Assembly: GCA_029931995.1 (NCBI GenBank)
Contig: JAOZQX010000040.1
Coordinates: 1 to 8,843 of the forward strand
Length of the DNA stretch: 8,843 nucleotides
Direction of reading: 5' to 3'
Source of the DNA: Bacteroidales bacterium
GTDB taxonomy: Bacteria > Bacteroidota > Bacteroidia > Bacteroidales > GCA-2711565
Made by a program: the position numbers and the translations under genes. Of this stretch, positions 1-7,140 are shown in pieces (position 1 is the first letter of the stretch; each line of letters begins with the position of its first letter). The notes below the pieces were generated by a model that worked only from the letters and a program-made list of their open reading frames with translations, was not told the origin of the DNA and did no database searches.

Positions 1-1094
1 TTTATTTGTGTGCCATTTATATATAAAGGTGTTTCTTCATGCCTGAATCCAACCCTATATCTAATTCTTTTGTAATAAGAAAAAACTGAATTTTTGTCGG
101 GAATATATTCAGCTCCAATTGCTATTCGAGTACTATTTTTATAAGGAGCCTCGCTACTTATGCCCTTAAATTGAGACCAAAATTGCTTTTCAAAATCAAA
201 ACCAATTTTCCATTGATCTTTCTTGTTAAGCATAAACCCAAATCCTAAAACACCAGGAATTGTTGTTTCACCAGGAATAGAAACGTCATTAATGGTTTCA
301 ATTTCAGTGGCAACCCCATCAAATGGAGTCTGAACCAACTGATTAACCGAAAGCGAATCGGTTTTTATTTTTGTTTCTGACGAATAAATTATTCCCAAGG
401 TTAAATTTAAATTTTCTTTGATAGCTAAATTATATTGAATTCCATATTTAAGATAGAAATCGCTATAATTATTTATGCCATTATGCTTATTATGGAATAT
501 ATGTTCCGTTTCCGGAAAAAGCATAAGGTGGCTATGTTCAATTTTCCCAAAAAGGATTCCAGCTTCAACACCAACAAATAGATTTTTGAAAATATTAAAA
601 GCATTAGCCCAATACGCTTTTGTTAAACCTCCTTTACCGTTAAAAATATGGTTTATTTCACCAACAAAACCATTATTTTCATACGTATTAATATTATAAC
701 CAACTTCACTAAAAGGGATTAGCCCAATACTGGACTTCCACCTATTTGCCACCTGAAGTCCAAATAATAAGTGATTCAATGTTGCATAACTTCCTTTTTC
801 ACTGATACCTGTGGTGCTCAATTTGCTGGAGTTCATCACAAATCCGGCATCAAAAAGAAGTGATTTTGGATTAAAAGAGGCAATAGAAGCAGGGTTAATC
901 AGGTTTATACTGGCTTGGTCTTGAAATGCAATTCCAACGCCACCCATACCAAAACTAATAGGATTTGAATAATCACTTAAAATACCAATGCCATATATTG
1001 AATATGGTGAGTTATTGCGAGTTTGGGCAAATACGTTTGCAGCAAACAGCAAACACAAACTCAAAACCAAAATTTTATTTTTTCTTAGGTTCAT
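1..1094 (-). CDS. Outer-membrane beta-barrel protein (OmpP1/FadL-like), 3' end outside window
   Basis: The minus-strand frame opening with ATG at 1092-1094 stays open to the left edge, giving 364 codons without a stop, so the gene is 3'-truncated by the window. Residues 1-23 form a signal peptide (basic NLRKNK, hydrophobic LVLSLCLLFAA, VFA before Q24). The mature N-terminus has SPYSIYGIG (29-37), GMGG (49-52) and NPAS (67-70). These resemble the start of Bacteroidota OmpP1/FadL-type proteins, whose N-terminus carries an NPA motif. The rest alternates polar and aromatic strands with Gly/Asn-rich turns, as expected of an outer-membrane barrel. The start overlaps the end of coaX by 20 bp in another frame, and an outer-membrane protein directly after coaX is a recurrent arrangement in Bacteroidota, so co-transcription is likely. 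The substrate is unknown; FadL homology would suggest a hydrophobic ligand, but a structural or assembly role is equally possible. Confidence 0.8.
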   Translation of the reverse strand, partial: MNLRKNKILVLSLCLLFAANVFAQTRNNSPYSIYGIGILSDYSNPISFGMGGVGIAFQDQASINLINPASIASFNPKSLLFDAGFVMNSSKLSTTGISEKGSYATLNHLLFGLQVANRWKSSIGLIPFSEVGYNINTYENNGFVGEINHIFNGKGGLTKAYWANAFNIFKNLFVGVEAGILFGKIEHSHLMLFPETEHIFHNKHNGINNYSDFYLKYGIQYNLAIKENLNLTLGIIYSSETKIKTDSLSVNQLVQTPFDGVATEIETINDVSIPGETTIPGVLGFGFMLNKKDQWKIGFDFEKQFWSQFKGISSEAPYKNSTRIAIGAEYIPDKNSVFSYYKRIRYRVGFRHEETPLYINGTQI

Positions 1095-1809
1095 TAAAAT
1101 TCAATATTACATTTAGCCCCAATATTACAATATTTGGGAGTGCAAAGATGTTATTTTTTAGCCTTTTATCAAAATATTTGTGGTCTCCCCCACTCATAAT
1201 AATTGTTAAATCCTCATAAGATTCTATATATCTGCTAATTACTCCATCTATCTCTGCGGCTATCCCATTAATCACACCTGATAAGATGGACTGCTCGGTT
1301 GTTTCCCCTATCAAATAATTAATGTTTTCAGATTCAAGTAATGGCAATTTGTCAGTAAAGCTGTTCAAAGCTTTAAGCCTAAGCTGAATCCCTGGTGATA
1401 TTGCACCACCCAAATACTCCCTTTCTCTATTTATATAATCAAAAGTAATACAACTACCGGCATCAATTACAAGCAAGTTTTTTTTATTAAATTTATTGGA
1501 AGCTGCAACAACAGCAGCAATTCTGTCATTTCCTAAGGTAGCAGGAGATTTGTATTTATTGGTAATAGGTACGAGAGTCTTACTATTAAGCTTAATGAAA
1601 AAATAGCTTGATTCGAGAAAATCATCAATATTTTTAGGGTAATGAATAACCGACGAGATTATTGCCGATTGAATATTCGGATGCTTTTTTGCAATTAATT
1701 TCAGAGCTTCCAAATCAAAATTCTCAAACACATATAGCTGGATCAACTCATTTTTGTTAAAAATGGCGATTTTTTTCAGGGTATTTCCAAAATCAATTAT
1801 GAGCCTCAT
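1075..1809 (-). CDS. coaX: Type III pantothenate kinase
   Basis: This 244-aa protein carries out the first step of coenzyme A synthesis, ATP-dependent phosphorylation of pantothenate to 4'-phosphopantothenate, in the cytosol. The ASKHA-fold motifs of CoaX are present in order: the phosphate-binding DFGNT (6-10), GNDR (93-96, family GxDR, with the acid expected to contact pantothenate), DAGS with ITFD (116-124, usually DxGT), GGAISPG (134-140) and SGGD (206-209). The Ser in place of Thr at 119 is conservative. Length is normal for the family. ATG 1807-1809 is chosen because the catalytic DFGNT lies at residue 6 and leaves no room for a later start. A TAnnTTTG element lies 27-34 bp upstream on the same strand. 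The gene diverges from tRNA-Phe and its 3' end overlaps the next gene, an outer-membrane protein. Confidence 0.94.
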   Translation of the reverse strand: MRLIIDFGNTLKKIAIFNKNELIQLYVFENFDLEALKLIAKKHPNIQSAIISSVIHYPKNIDDFLESSYFFIKLNSKTLVPITNKYKSPATLGNDRIAAVVAASNKFNKKNLLVIDAGSCITFDYINREREYLGGAISPGIQLRLKALNSFTDKLPLLESENINYLIGETTEQSILSGVINGIAAEIDGVISRYIESYEDLTIIMSGGDHKYFDKRLKNNIFALPNIVILGLNVILNFNEPKKK

Positions 1810-1835
1810 TGGTGCATTTCAACCGTTTATGACGG

Positions 1836-1843
1836 CAAAAATA
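1836..1843 (-). promoter_or_regulatory. Predicted -7 element for coaX
   Basis: On the minus strand this reads TATTTTTG, a full match to the Bacteroidota -7 consensus TAnnTTTG. It predicts a transcript start near 1829 and a leader of about 20 nt. The nearest upstream TTTG (1857-1860) sits only 13 bp away, shorter than the usual spacing of about 19-21, so the -33 element is weak or absent. Confidence 0.5.
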
Positions 1844-1882
1844 CATATAACTCATTCAAATAGGTCGGATTTTAAAAAAAAA

Positions 1883-1914
1883 TTTCAGTAATTCAAAAAT
1901 CTTGTTTAAATTTG
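1883..1914 (+). promoter_or_regulatory. Predicted promoter of tRNA-Phe
   Basis: TAAATTTG at 1907-1914 matches TAnnTTTG exactly. TTTC at 1883-1886, with a 20-bp spacer, is a one-mismatch -33 element (TTTG). The predicted start is near 1921, leaving only a few nucleotides before the mature tRNA begins at 1927, as is usual for a single-tRNA unit. Confidence 0.65.
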
Positions 1915-1926
1915 CGCCACCAAAAA

Positions 1927-1999
<73 letters not shown>

Positions 2000-2016
2000 C
2001 AAAAATGAAAAACTTG

Positions 2017-2056
2017 CCCTACATTCTATAGTTATATAGATGTAGGGTTTTTTTTT
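2017..2056 (+). terminator. Rho-independent terminator of tRNA-Phe
   Basis: CCCTACAT (2017-2024) pairs with ATGTAGGG (2040-2047). After a single bulged T, CTATA/TATAG extends the stem to a GTTA loop. Nine consecutive T residues (2048-2056) follow directly. The tail is only on the plus side. Confidence 0.9.
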
Positions 2057-2088
2057 ATCAAATCATCTATAAAGTTAGTGAAGTAGTA

Positions 2089-2096
2089 TATATTTG
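2089..2096 (+). promoter_or_regulatory. Predicted -7 element of the propeller gene
   Basis: TATATTTG matches TAnnTTTG exactly. The predicted start is near 2103, about 21 nt before the ATG at 2124. It overlaps the TTG codon (2094) that could otherwise open the frame, which argues for the ATG at 2124. I see no clear TTTG at the -33 position. Confidence 0.55.
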
Positions 2097-2123
2097 AATT
2101 ATTTATTAAATCCGCACCATATT

Positions 2124-4880
2124 ATGTTACGATCTTACAAGCTTACAAGCCTTGCCATTATTATTTTTGGCGGTTTTTTAATTTTCTTCTTATCAAATCT
2201 TACAAAGCAAAACAACAGAAGTGAATACGAAAAATTTCTTCAAAATGAATATAAAAATATTCCATCTATTTCGGATGAAGTATTAAAAGATGTTCCAAAA
2301 CCAACACACCCCGACAAAGCTGCTCTACAAAATTATTTTATGACCATTGACCCGAATGAAAGAAGGGTTCCGGTCGAAAGGCTTAAAATAGCTTATAATA
2401 AGACTTTAGCCATCCAAAAATCTTCTCACCTAAAAACGGTTAGCTCTGATATTCAATGGGAAGAAATCCCATCAAATATGGCAGGACGTACTCGAGCCAT
2501 GATGTATGACCCAAATGACCCAAATCACACAAAAGTATGGGCAGGTACAGCTACTGGTGGTTTGTGGTACAATAATGACATAACCGATGCAAATTCGCCC
2601 TGGCAGCCTGTTAGCGATTTTTGGAGTAGTTTAGCCGTTAGTTCCATTATTTCCGATCCAAATAATTCACAAGTATTTTATGCTGGAACCGGCGAAGCCC
2701 AAACCGCTCTTACCATTTATCGCGAATCATCAGGAATAGGAGTAGGAATATATAAAACTGAAGATGGGGGTGCTACCTGGAATTTACTTCCGTCAACATC
2801 CGATTTTAAATATGTTACAAATATTGCTGTTAAAAACGAAAACGGAAACAGTGTGATTTATGCTGGTGTAGTGTCTGGTTTTTACAAAGGCGCTTCTCAC
2901 CAAAGCACACCAACTGATGGGCTATATCGATCAAGTGATGGCGGCCAAAGCTGGGAACAAGTTTTACCAGATATTATTGGCTCTAATGTACCTTATGCGC
3001 CCGCCGATGTAAAAATTAGTACTTCTGGTAGAATATTTGTTGGAACAATGCGAAATCTTGCAGATGATGGGGGCTCTTCCATATTATATTCCGATGCAGG
3101 AACTGCCGGAACCTGGGCCATTTTTGATGACTATGAAAATATCATTAGGTCTCATGCGACAGATAACATTCCTGGTCGTGTAGTGTTGGCTACAGCTCCA
3201 TCCAATCCAAATAAGATTTATGCTTTATTAGATGCCGGATTCATTAGTGCCTTTGATAATTTAAAACGCTCAAGAGGAAAATTTATTCTTAAATCTGCTG
3301 ATGGTGGAGAAAGCTGGACTCAGATGAACACTCCAACATTTCAAGACTACCATTGGGCCACAATCGGATGGCATTGCTTATGCGTAATTGTCCATCCCAC
3401 AAATGAAAATGATGTATTTATTGGGGGATTAGATTGCTTTAAAAGCAACAATGGAGGCTCCAATTGGACAAAACTTTCTGACTGGAGAGGTGATACCCAT
3501 CAACATGTTCATGGCGATATTCACAACTATTTATTTAATCCATCAAACTCAAATCAACTTCTAGTTTGCACCGATGGTGGAGTATTTATGAGTGAAAACT
3601 CAACATCCTATTTACCAGCTTTTACTGAAAGAAACAACTCATTTAATTGTTTGCAATTTTATACTTGTGCTATTGATCCCCGTGCCGGGCAATCGTTTTA
3701 TATAGGAGGCTTACAAGATAATGGTACTATTTATTATACAAATCAACCAATTGACAGTGATGGTAGCAGGATTAGTGGTGGTGATGGCGCTTATTGTTTT
3801 ATTGATAAAAACGATCCAAATACAATAATATCATCGGTTTACCATAATATTTATTATTTCTTTAATACGTTAAACGTTTATTTAGGAAGTAACAGGGTCT
3901 TTTACGATAACGGATCGGGTACCTTTATTAATCCTGCCGATTACGATGATAACTTAAATATTTTATATGCCAATGCAACTGGATTTAGAAATCAATACAA
4001 TAACAAACTGGTAAAGTATGTTAACGTTACATCAAATGTTGGAAATGGGGCAAGCTTTATAGATATTACCTCAAATGTAAATGTCCCTTTTTCGCATATT
4101 AAAGTTTCACCACACACCACAAATTCAACAACTCTTTTTGCGGGTACTGAATCAGGAAGATTATTTAAAGTACAATATGCCAATGTGGATCCAAGTTCAA
4201 CTGAAATTGGAGACTCAAATTTCCCAACTGGTTACATCTCTTCTATTGCTGTTGGAGGTTCTGAAGATAGCCTCTTAGTCACATTTTCAAACTATGGAGT
4301 TTCGTCAATTTGGCAAACTTACAACGGAGGTACAAGCTGGGAAGAAAAAGAAGGAGATTTGCCTGACATGCCTGTACGTTGGTCAATTTACGACCCAAAC
4401 AGTGCAAAAAAAGCTCTTATCGCCACTGAATTAGGGGTTTGGTTTACCGATCAGCTGGATCAAACAAATCCAGAATGGATACCTGTGAATGATGGATTGT
4501 CTAATGTGCGCGTGGACATGTTAAAAATCCGTGAATCTGATCATACGGTTTTAGCAGCCACACACGGAAGAGGATTGGCTACTACCACATTCGGTACAGT
4601 TGGAATTAGCGAACCGATTGAGCATGAAAGCAATCGTATAATACTCAGTCCTAGTCCGTCTAATGGATATTTTAATTTTAAATTTGATGCTCAAAACTCC
4701 GGTCAAGCCGAAATTGCAGTTTTCGATATACAGGGAAAACAAATTTATAAGGAATATTTGGGAGAAATTAATGGCACATTTACAAGAGATTTTGATCTTT
4801 CATCGGCAACCAAAGGGCAATACATTATTCGCTTCCGCCACGAAAATAAGATCTTTACAAAAAAATTAATTTTATTTTAA
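2124..4880 (+). CDS. Exported BNR/Asp-box beta-propeller protein with T9SS sorting domain
   Basis: The protein has 918 aa from ATG 2124. A TTG would add 10 residues but overlaps the predicted promoter. Residues 8-25 (TSLAIIIFGGFLIFFLSN) are a hydrophobic export segment after a basic start; no lipobox is seen. From about residue 100 the sequence is propeller-like, with the GRTRAMMYDP and GTATGGLW pattern of T9SS-secreted propellers and five visible Asp-box repeats: TEDGGATW (212), SSDGGQSW (270), SADGGESW (391), SNNGGSNW (441) and TYNGGTSW (732). Residues about 839-918 form a type A T9SS C-terminal domain ending in KKLILF, with SPSPSNG where YPNPxxG is usual. Such domains send cargo across the outer membrane and are removed or anchored there. 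Asp-box propellers include sialidases, sortilins and glycan-binding proteins; I see no catalytic set here, so adhesion or polymer binding is as likely as hydrolysis. It appears to be transcribed alone. Confidence 0.85.
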   Translation: MLRSYKLTSLAIIIFGGFLIFFLSNLTKQNNRSEYEKFLQNEYKNIPSISDEVLKDVPKPTHPDKAALQNYFMTIDPNERRVPVERLKIAYNKTLAIQKSSHLKTVSSDIQWEEIPSNMAGRTRAMMYDPNDPNHTKVWAGTATGGLWYNNDITDANSPWQPVSDFWSSLAVSSIISDPNNSQVFYAGTGEAQTALTIYRESSGIGVGIYKTEDGGATWNLLPSTSDFKYVTNIAVKNENGNSVIYAGVVSGFYKGASHQSTPTDGLYRSSDGGQSWEQVLPDIIGSNVPYAPADVKISTSGRIFVGTMRNLADDGGSSILYSDAGTAGTWAIFDDYENIIRSHATDNIPGRVVLATAPSNPNKIYALLDAGFISAFDNLKRSRGKFILKSADGGESWTQMNTPTFQDYHWATIGWHCLCVIVHPTNENDVFIGGLDCFKSNNGGSNWTKLSDWRGDTHQHVHGDIHNYLFNPSNSNQLLVCTDGGVFMSENSTSYLPAFTERNNSFNCLQFYTCAIDPRAGQSFYIGGLQDNGTIYYTNQPIDSDGSRISGGDGAYCFIDKNDPNTIISSVYHNIYYFFNTLNVYLGSNRVFYDNGSGTFINPADYDDNLNILYANATGFRNQYNNKLVKYVNVTSNVGNGASFIDITSNVNVPFSHIKVSPHTTNSTTLFAGTESGRLFKVQYANVDPSSTEIGDSNFPTGYISSIAVGGSEDSLLVTFSNYGVSSIWQTYNGGTSWEEKEGDLPDMPVRWSIYDPNSAKKALIATELGVWFTDQLDQTNPEWIPVNDGLSNVRVDMLKIRESDHTVLAATHGRGLATTTFGTVGISEPIEHESNRIILSPSPSNGYFNFKFDAQNSGQAEIAVFDIQGKQIYKEYLGEINGTFTRDFDLSSATKGQYIIRFRHENKIFTKKLILF

Positions 4881-4899
4881 GAGTTTTACCCCTTCCTAT

Positions 4900-4931
4900 A
4901 AAAAAGGCAAAGTTTAAACTTTGCCTTTTTT
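4900..4931 (+). terminator. Terminator after the propeller gene (perfect 32-bp palindrome)
   Basis: The two 16-bp arms, AAAAAAGGCAAAGTTT and its exact complement, meet between 4915 and 4916. The 3' arm ends in TTTTTT (4926-4931), giving a hairpin with a U-tract. It lies 19 bp after the propeller stop codon and separates that gene from the symporter gene. The A-tract on the 5' arm means it could also act on the minus strand, although no minus-strand gene ends here. Confidence 0.88.
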
Positions 4932-4948
4932 ATTTAGCCTCTAATTCA

Positions 4949-4956
4949 TATTTTTG
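4949..4956 (+). promoter_or_regulatory. Predicted -7 element of the symporter-tadA unit
   Basis: TATTTTTG matches TAnnTTTG, with a predicted start near 4963 and a leader of about 14 nt before ATG 4977. The -33 position falls within the T-tract of the preceding terminator (4926-4931), which offers TTTT but no clear TTTG. Confidence 0.5.
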
Positions 4957-4976
4957 ACCAACGAGACTTATTTTCA

Positions 4977-6383
4977 ATGAACTGGTTTTACTTTTGGCTA
5001 AGCATTTATCTAATCCTGATTGTTGTATTGACTTTACGTCATGTGAAGCACAACAACCTTGAAAGCTACCTTGTAAATAATCGAAAAACAGGAACCTTAC
5101 TTTTAGTTTTCACAACACTCGCAACCTTTGTGGGTGGAGGAACTTCCATCGGACTAATGGCCATGGGATACGAATCTGGTTTTGCAGCTGTTGGAATTGG
5201 AATAGCTTACGTAATTGGATTTATGATATTAATCCGTTTCGCTGGTAAAATCCGGACCTTCGGAGATGTATTTAAGATTTACACCTTCCCTCATTATTTG
5301 AATAAACGATACAATTATAAAGAACCCAATAAATTCTATTATGCATTTTCAGCTACCGTAAGTAGTGTAAATATTTTCATTTTTTTCTTCCTATTGGCAG
5401 CGCAATTTGTGGGCATGGCTACATTATTAAAATATACTTTCGACATTGGATATCAAAACGCAGCAATAATCTCTTGTATCATTGTAATAGCATATACTGC
5501 ATTAGCCGGATTGTCGGGGGTAATTATTACGGATATGTTACAATTTCTGGCTATTGTTTTGATGATCATTTTCATCTTTATTCCGGGGATACTATCAGAT
5601 ACCGTAAACTTACAGCGCCTCGCAGAACTTCCTGATAATATGTTAAACGGCAGCTATTATGGTTGGGTATTTTTAATTGCCTTACCTCTATTTTTAGCTC
5701 CTTCTGTAATCGTTCGCATGGATATTTGGCAACGTCTTTTAGCAGCCAAAAATGAAAAAACTGCAAAACGGATGAGCTTATTTTCCGGATTAGGAATGCT
5801 CCCTTTTTATATCATTTTTCCTTTGGTTGGTATGGCTATACGATTAAGTCTTGGTTCTGATATTGACCCAAAAGATGTAACCTATTTATTCATTGATAAA
5901 CATACAACACCATTTTTACTAGGCTTTGCTGTTGTTGGACTGTTGTCTGCATTAATGTCCTCAGGTGATAGTTTTTTAAACTTAATTTCAATCTCATTTG
6001 TGAATGATCTCTTCCGTTCAAAGACAAAAGTCCCCAGCGAAAAGAAATATCAAATACGATTAGCTACCATAATCTTTGGAGTTATTGCTTTGTTTATGGC
6101 ATTGGTGTTTCCTAAGATTGTAGATTTAATGGTTGTAGGAATAGGCACCATTGTAATATTTATTCCGGTTACATTTCTTGCACTAACATCCAAAAATGTA
6201 ACATCCTATAATAGACTTGCCTTGGGGAGTATTATTAGTGGTTTTGGTGTAAATTTAATCTTCTTTATTATTGGTTTAGAATTTGTTGAATCATTAGATC
6301 CTAAATCAAGTTTCATTCCTGCGTTTATCACAGCAGCATTGGTATTAGTTATCGGCATACAAATTAAAAAGAAACGAGCATGA
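4977..6383 (+). CDS. Sodium:solute symporter (SSS family), substrate unknown
   Basis: This 468-aa inner-membrane protein has about 12-13 hydrophobic segments, normal for the SSS family, which drives solute uptake with the sodium gradient. Family landmarks are TLATFVGGGTSIGLMAMGYESG (47-68) in the early helices, AYTALAGLSGVIITDMLQF (172-190, matching the usual AYT-GG-TD-Q segment), the cytoplasmic DIWQRLLAAKNEKTAKR (249-265), and GLLSALMSSGDSFLNLIS (321-338). Ser328 and Ser329 fall where the family keeps its sodium-site hydroxyl residues. N-terminal NNRKTG (34-39) is the usual post-helix motif. The substrate cannot be deduced; sugars, amino acids, carboxylates and choline are all used within the family. 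The stop codon overlaps the start of tadA as ATGA, so the two are probably translationally coupled. The first gene in a two-gene unit. Confidence 0.9.
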   Translation: MNWFYFWLSIYLILIVVLTLRHVKHNNLESYLVNNRKTGTLLLVFTTLATFVGGGTSIGLMAMGYESGFAAVGIGIAYVIGFMILIRFAGKIRTFGDVFKIYTFPHYLNKRYNYKEPNKFYYAFSATVSSVNIFIFFFLLAAQFVGMATLLKYTFDIGYQNAAIISCIIVIAYTALAGLSGVIITDMLQFLAIVLMIIFIFIPGILSDTVNLQRLAELPDNMLNGSYYGWVFLIALPLFLAPSVIVRMDIWQRLLAAKNEKTAKRMSLFSGLGMLPFYIIFPLVGMAIRLSLGSDIDPKDVTYLFIDKHTTPFLLGFAVVGLLSALMSSGDSFLNLISISFVNDLFRSKTKVPSEKKYQIRLATIIFGVIALFMALVFPKIVDLMVVGIGTIVIFIPVTFLALTSKNVTSYNRLALGSIISGFGVNLIFFIIGLEFVESLDPKSSFIPAFITAALVLVIGIQIKKKRA

Positions 6384-6826
6384 GTTTAACTATTTTTTCG
6401 GATGAGTACTTTATGAAAGAGGCTTTAAAAGAAGCAAGAATTGCCTTTGATAAAGATGAAGTTCCGGTAGGAGCTGTAATTGTTTTCAACGATAAAATTA
6501 TTGCCCGAGCCCATAATCTTACCGAAACACTGAACGATGTTACCGCCCATGCCGAAATGCAAGCTTTCACATCTGCAGCCAATACAATGGGCGCAAAATA
6601 CCTCAATGAATGTAGTTTATATGTTACCCTTGAGCCCTGCATCATGTGTGCCGGAGCCTCTTATTGGACACAAATCAGTACCATTATTTATGGTGCTCCC
6701 GACCCCAAAAGAGGATTTCATTTACAAGGCAAAAAAATACTGCATCCTAAAACCAACATTAAAAAAGGCGTGTTAGAATCGGAATGCAGCAAATTATTAA
6801 AAGAATTTTTTAATAAAAAAAGATAA
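6380..6826 (+). CDS. tadA: tRNA-specific adenosine deaminase (tRNA adenosine-34 to inosine)
   Basis: This 148-aa cytosolic zinc enzyme of the cytidine-deaminase fold converts wobble adenosine 34 of tRNA-Arg(ACG) to inosine. The active site is complete: His57-Ala-Glu59 in DVTAHAEMQAF (53-63), with Glu59 as proton shuttle, and Pro86-Cys87-x-x-Cys90 in TLEPCIMCAGA (83-93). VPVGAVIV (28-35) and AHNLTETLND (44-53) are typical of TadA, and the whole protein resembles Bacteroidota TadA more than guanine or cytosine deaminases. ATG 6380 overlaps the symporter stop by 4 bp; an internal ATG at codon 12 is possible but would cut into helix 1. Linkage to a symporter does not suggest a shared pathway. The stop is only 6 bp from the end of the convergent gene. 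Confidence 0.92.
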   Translation: MSLTIFSDEYFMKEALKEARIAFDKDEVPVGAVIVFNDKIIARAHNLTETLNDVTAHAEMQAFTSAANTMGAKYLNECSLYVTLEPCIMCAGASYWTQISTIIYGAPDPKRGFHLQGKKILHPKTNIKKGVLESECSKLLKEFFNKKR

Positions 6827-6832
6827 GCTATT

Positions 6833-7039
6833 TTACTCCTTTGCCGGACAAGTTTTAATTCCGAAAAGAGTGTATAATCCACAAAATCCGGTTACAATAG
6901 TAAGCAAGAAAATACCTCCAAGTATTCCCAGTATAATTGCCCAAATACCTACCAATACTTTTGTAAATATTAAATAAGCAATCGCAGCTGCTAAAACAAA
7001 TCGGATAACTTTATCCACATTTCCCATGTTTTTTTTCAT
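6833..7039 (-). CDS. Small DUF2892-like (YgaP-type) inner-membrane protein
   Basis: The product is 68 aa from ATG 7037-7039. It has a short basic N-terminus (MKKNMGNVDKVIRF), two adjacent hydrophobic helices (about 13-25 and 28-50), and the tail GFCGLYTLFGIKTCP with Cys53 and Cys64. This is the layout of DUF2892 proteins, which also occur as the membrane part of YgaP-type rhodanese fusions; a role in sulfur or redox chemistry is only an inference from that. An upstream in-frame ATG (7076-7078) would add 13 residues, but those codons cover the predicted -7 element, so the shorter form is preferred. ATG at codon 5 is another option. The gene appears to be transcribed alone and converges on tadA. 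Confidence 0.75.
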   Translation of the reverse strand: MKKNMGNVDKVIRFVLAAAIAYLIFTKVLVGIWAIILGILGGIFLLTIVTGFCGLYTLFGIKTCPAKE

Positions 7040-7065
7040 AATGCAATATTTTTTATTATTTAGAA

Positions 7066-7073
7066 CAAATATA
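7066..7073 (-). promoter_or_regulatory. Predicted -7 element of the DUF2892-like gene
   Basis: On the minus strand this reads TATATTTG, a full match to TAnnTTTG. It lies 27-34 bp upstream of the ATG at 7039, giving a leader of about 20 nt. It overlaps the codons that follow the upstream ATG at 7078 and so helps decide the start. Confidence 0.55.
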
Positions 7074-7140
7074 AACAATATTTTAAATGATTATAAATCG
7101 GGGTAATAAAATCCAATTCGGAGTAACATATAGAGATCTT

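Noticed and set aside
965..1219. 84-codon plus-strand frame over the outer-membrane and coaX genes
   Set aside because: It is antisense to two well-supported genes and has no promoter or recognisable product; the same holds for the plus-strand frame at 475-699.
2094..2123. TTG at 2094 as the start of the propeller gene
   Set aside because: The codon overlaps the predicted -7 promoter element and would lie upstream of the transcript start; ATG 2124 leads directly into a normal export signal.
3992..4278. Short frames on both strands inside the propeller gene
   Set aside because: They are shadows of the propeller frame with no motifs of their own; those at 4551-4869 are the same.
7079..7140. 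Similar TTACtCCGA and TTACCCCGA segments (minus strand) after the cyclase-like gene
   Set aside because: The two copies are short, imperfect and form no hairpin or T-tract, so they support neither a terminator nor a repeat family.
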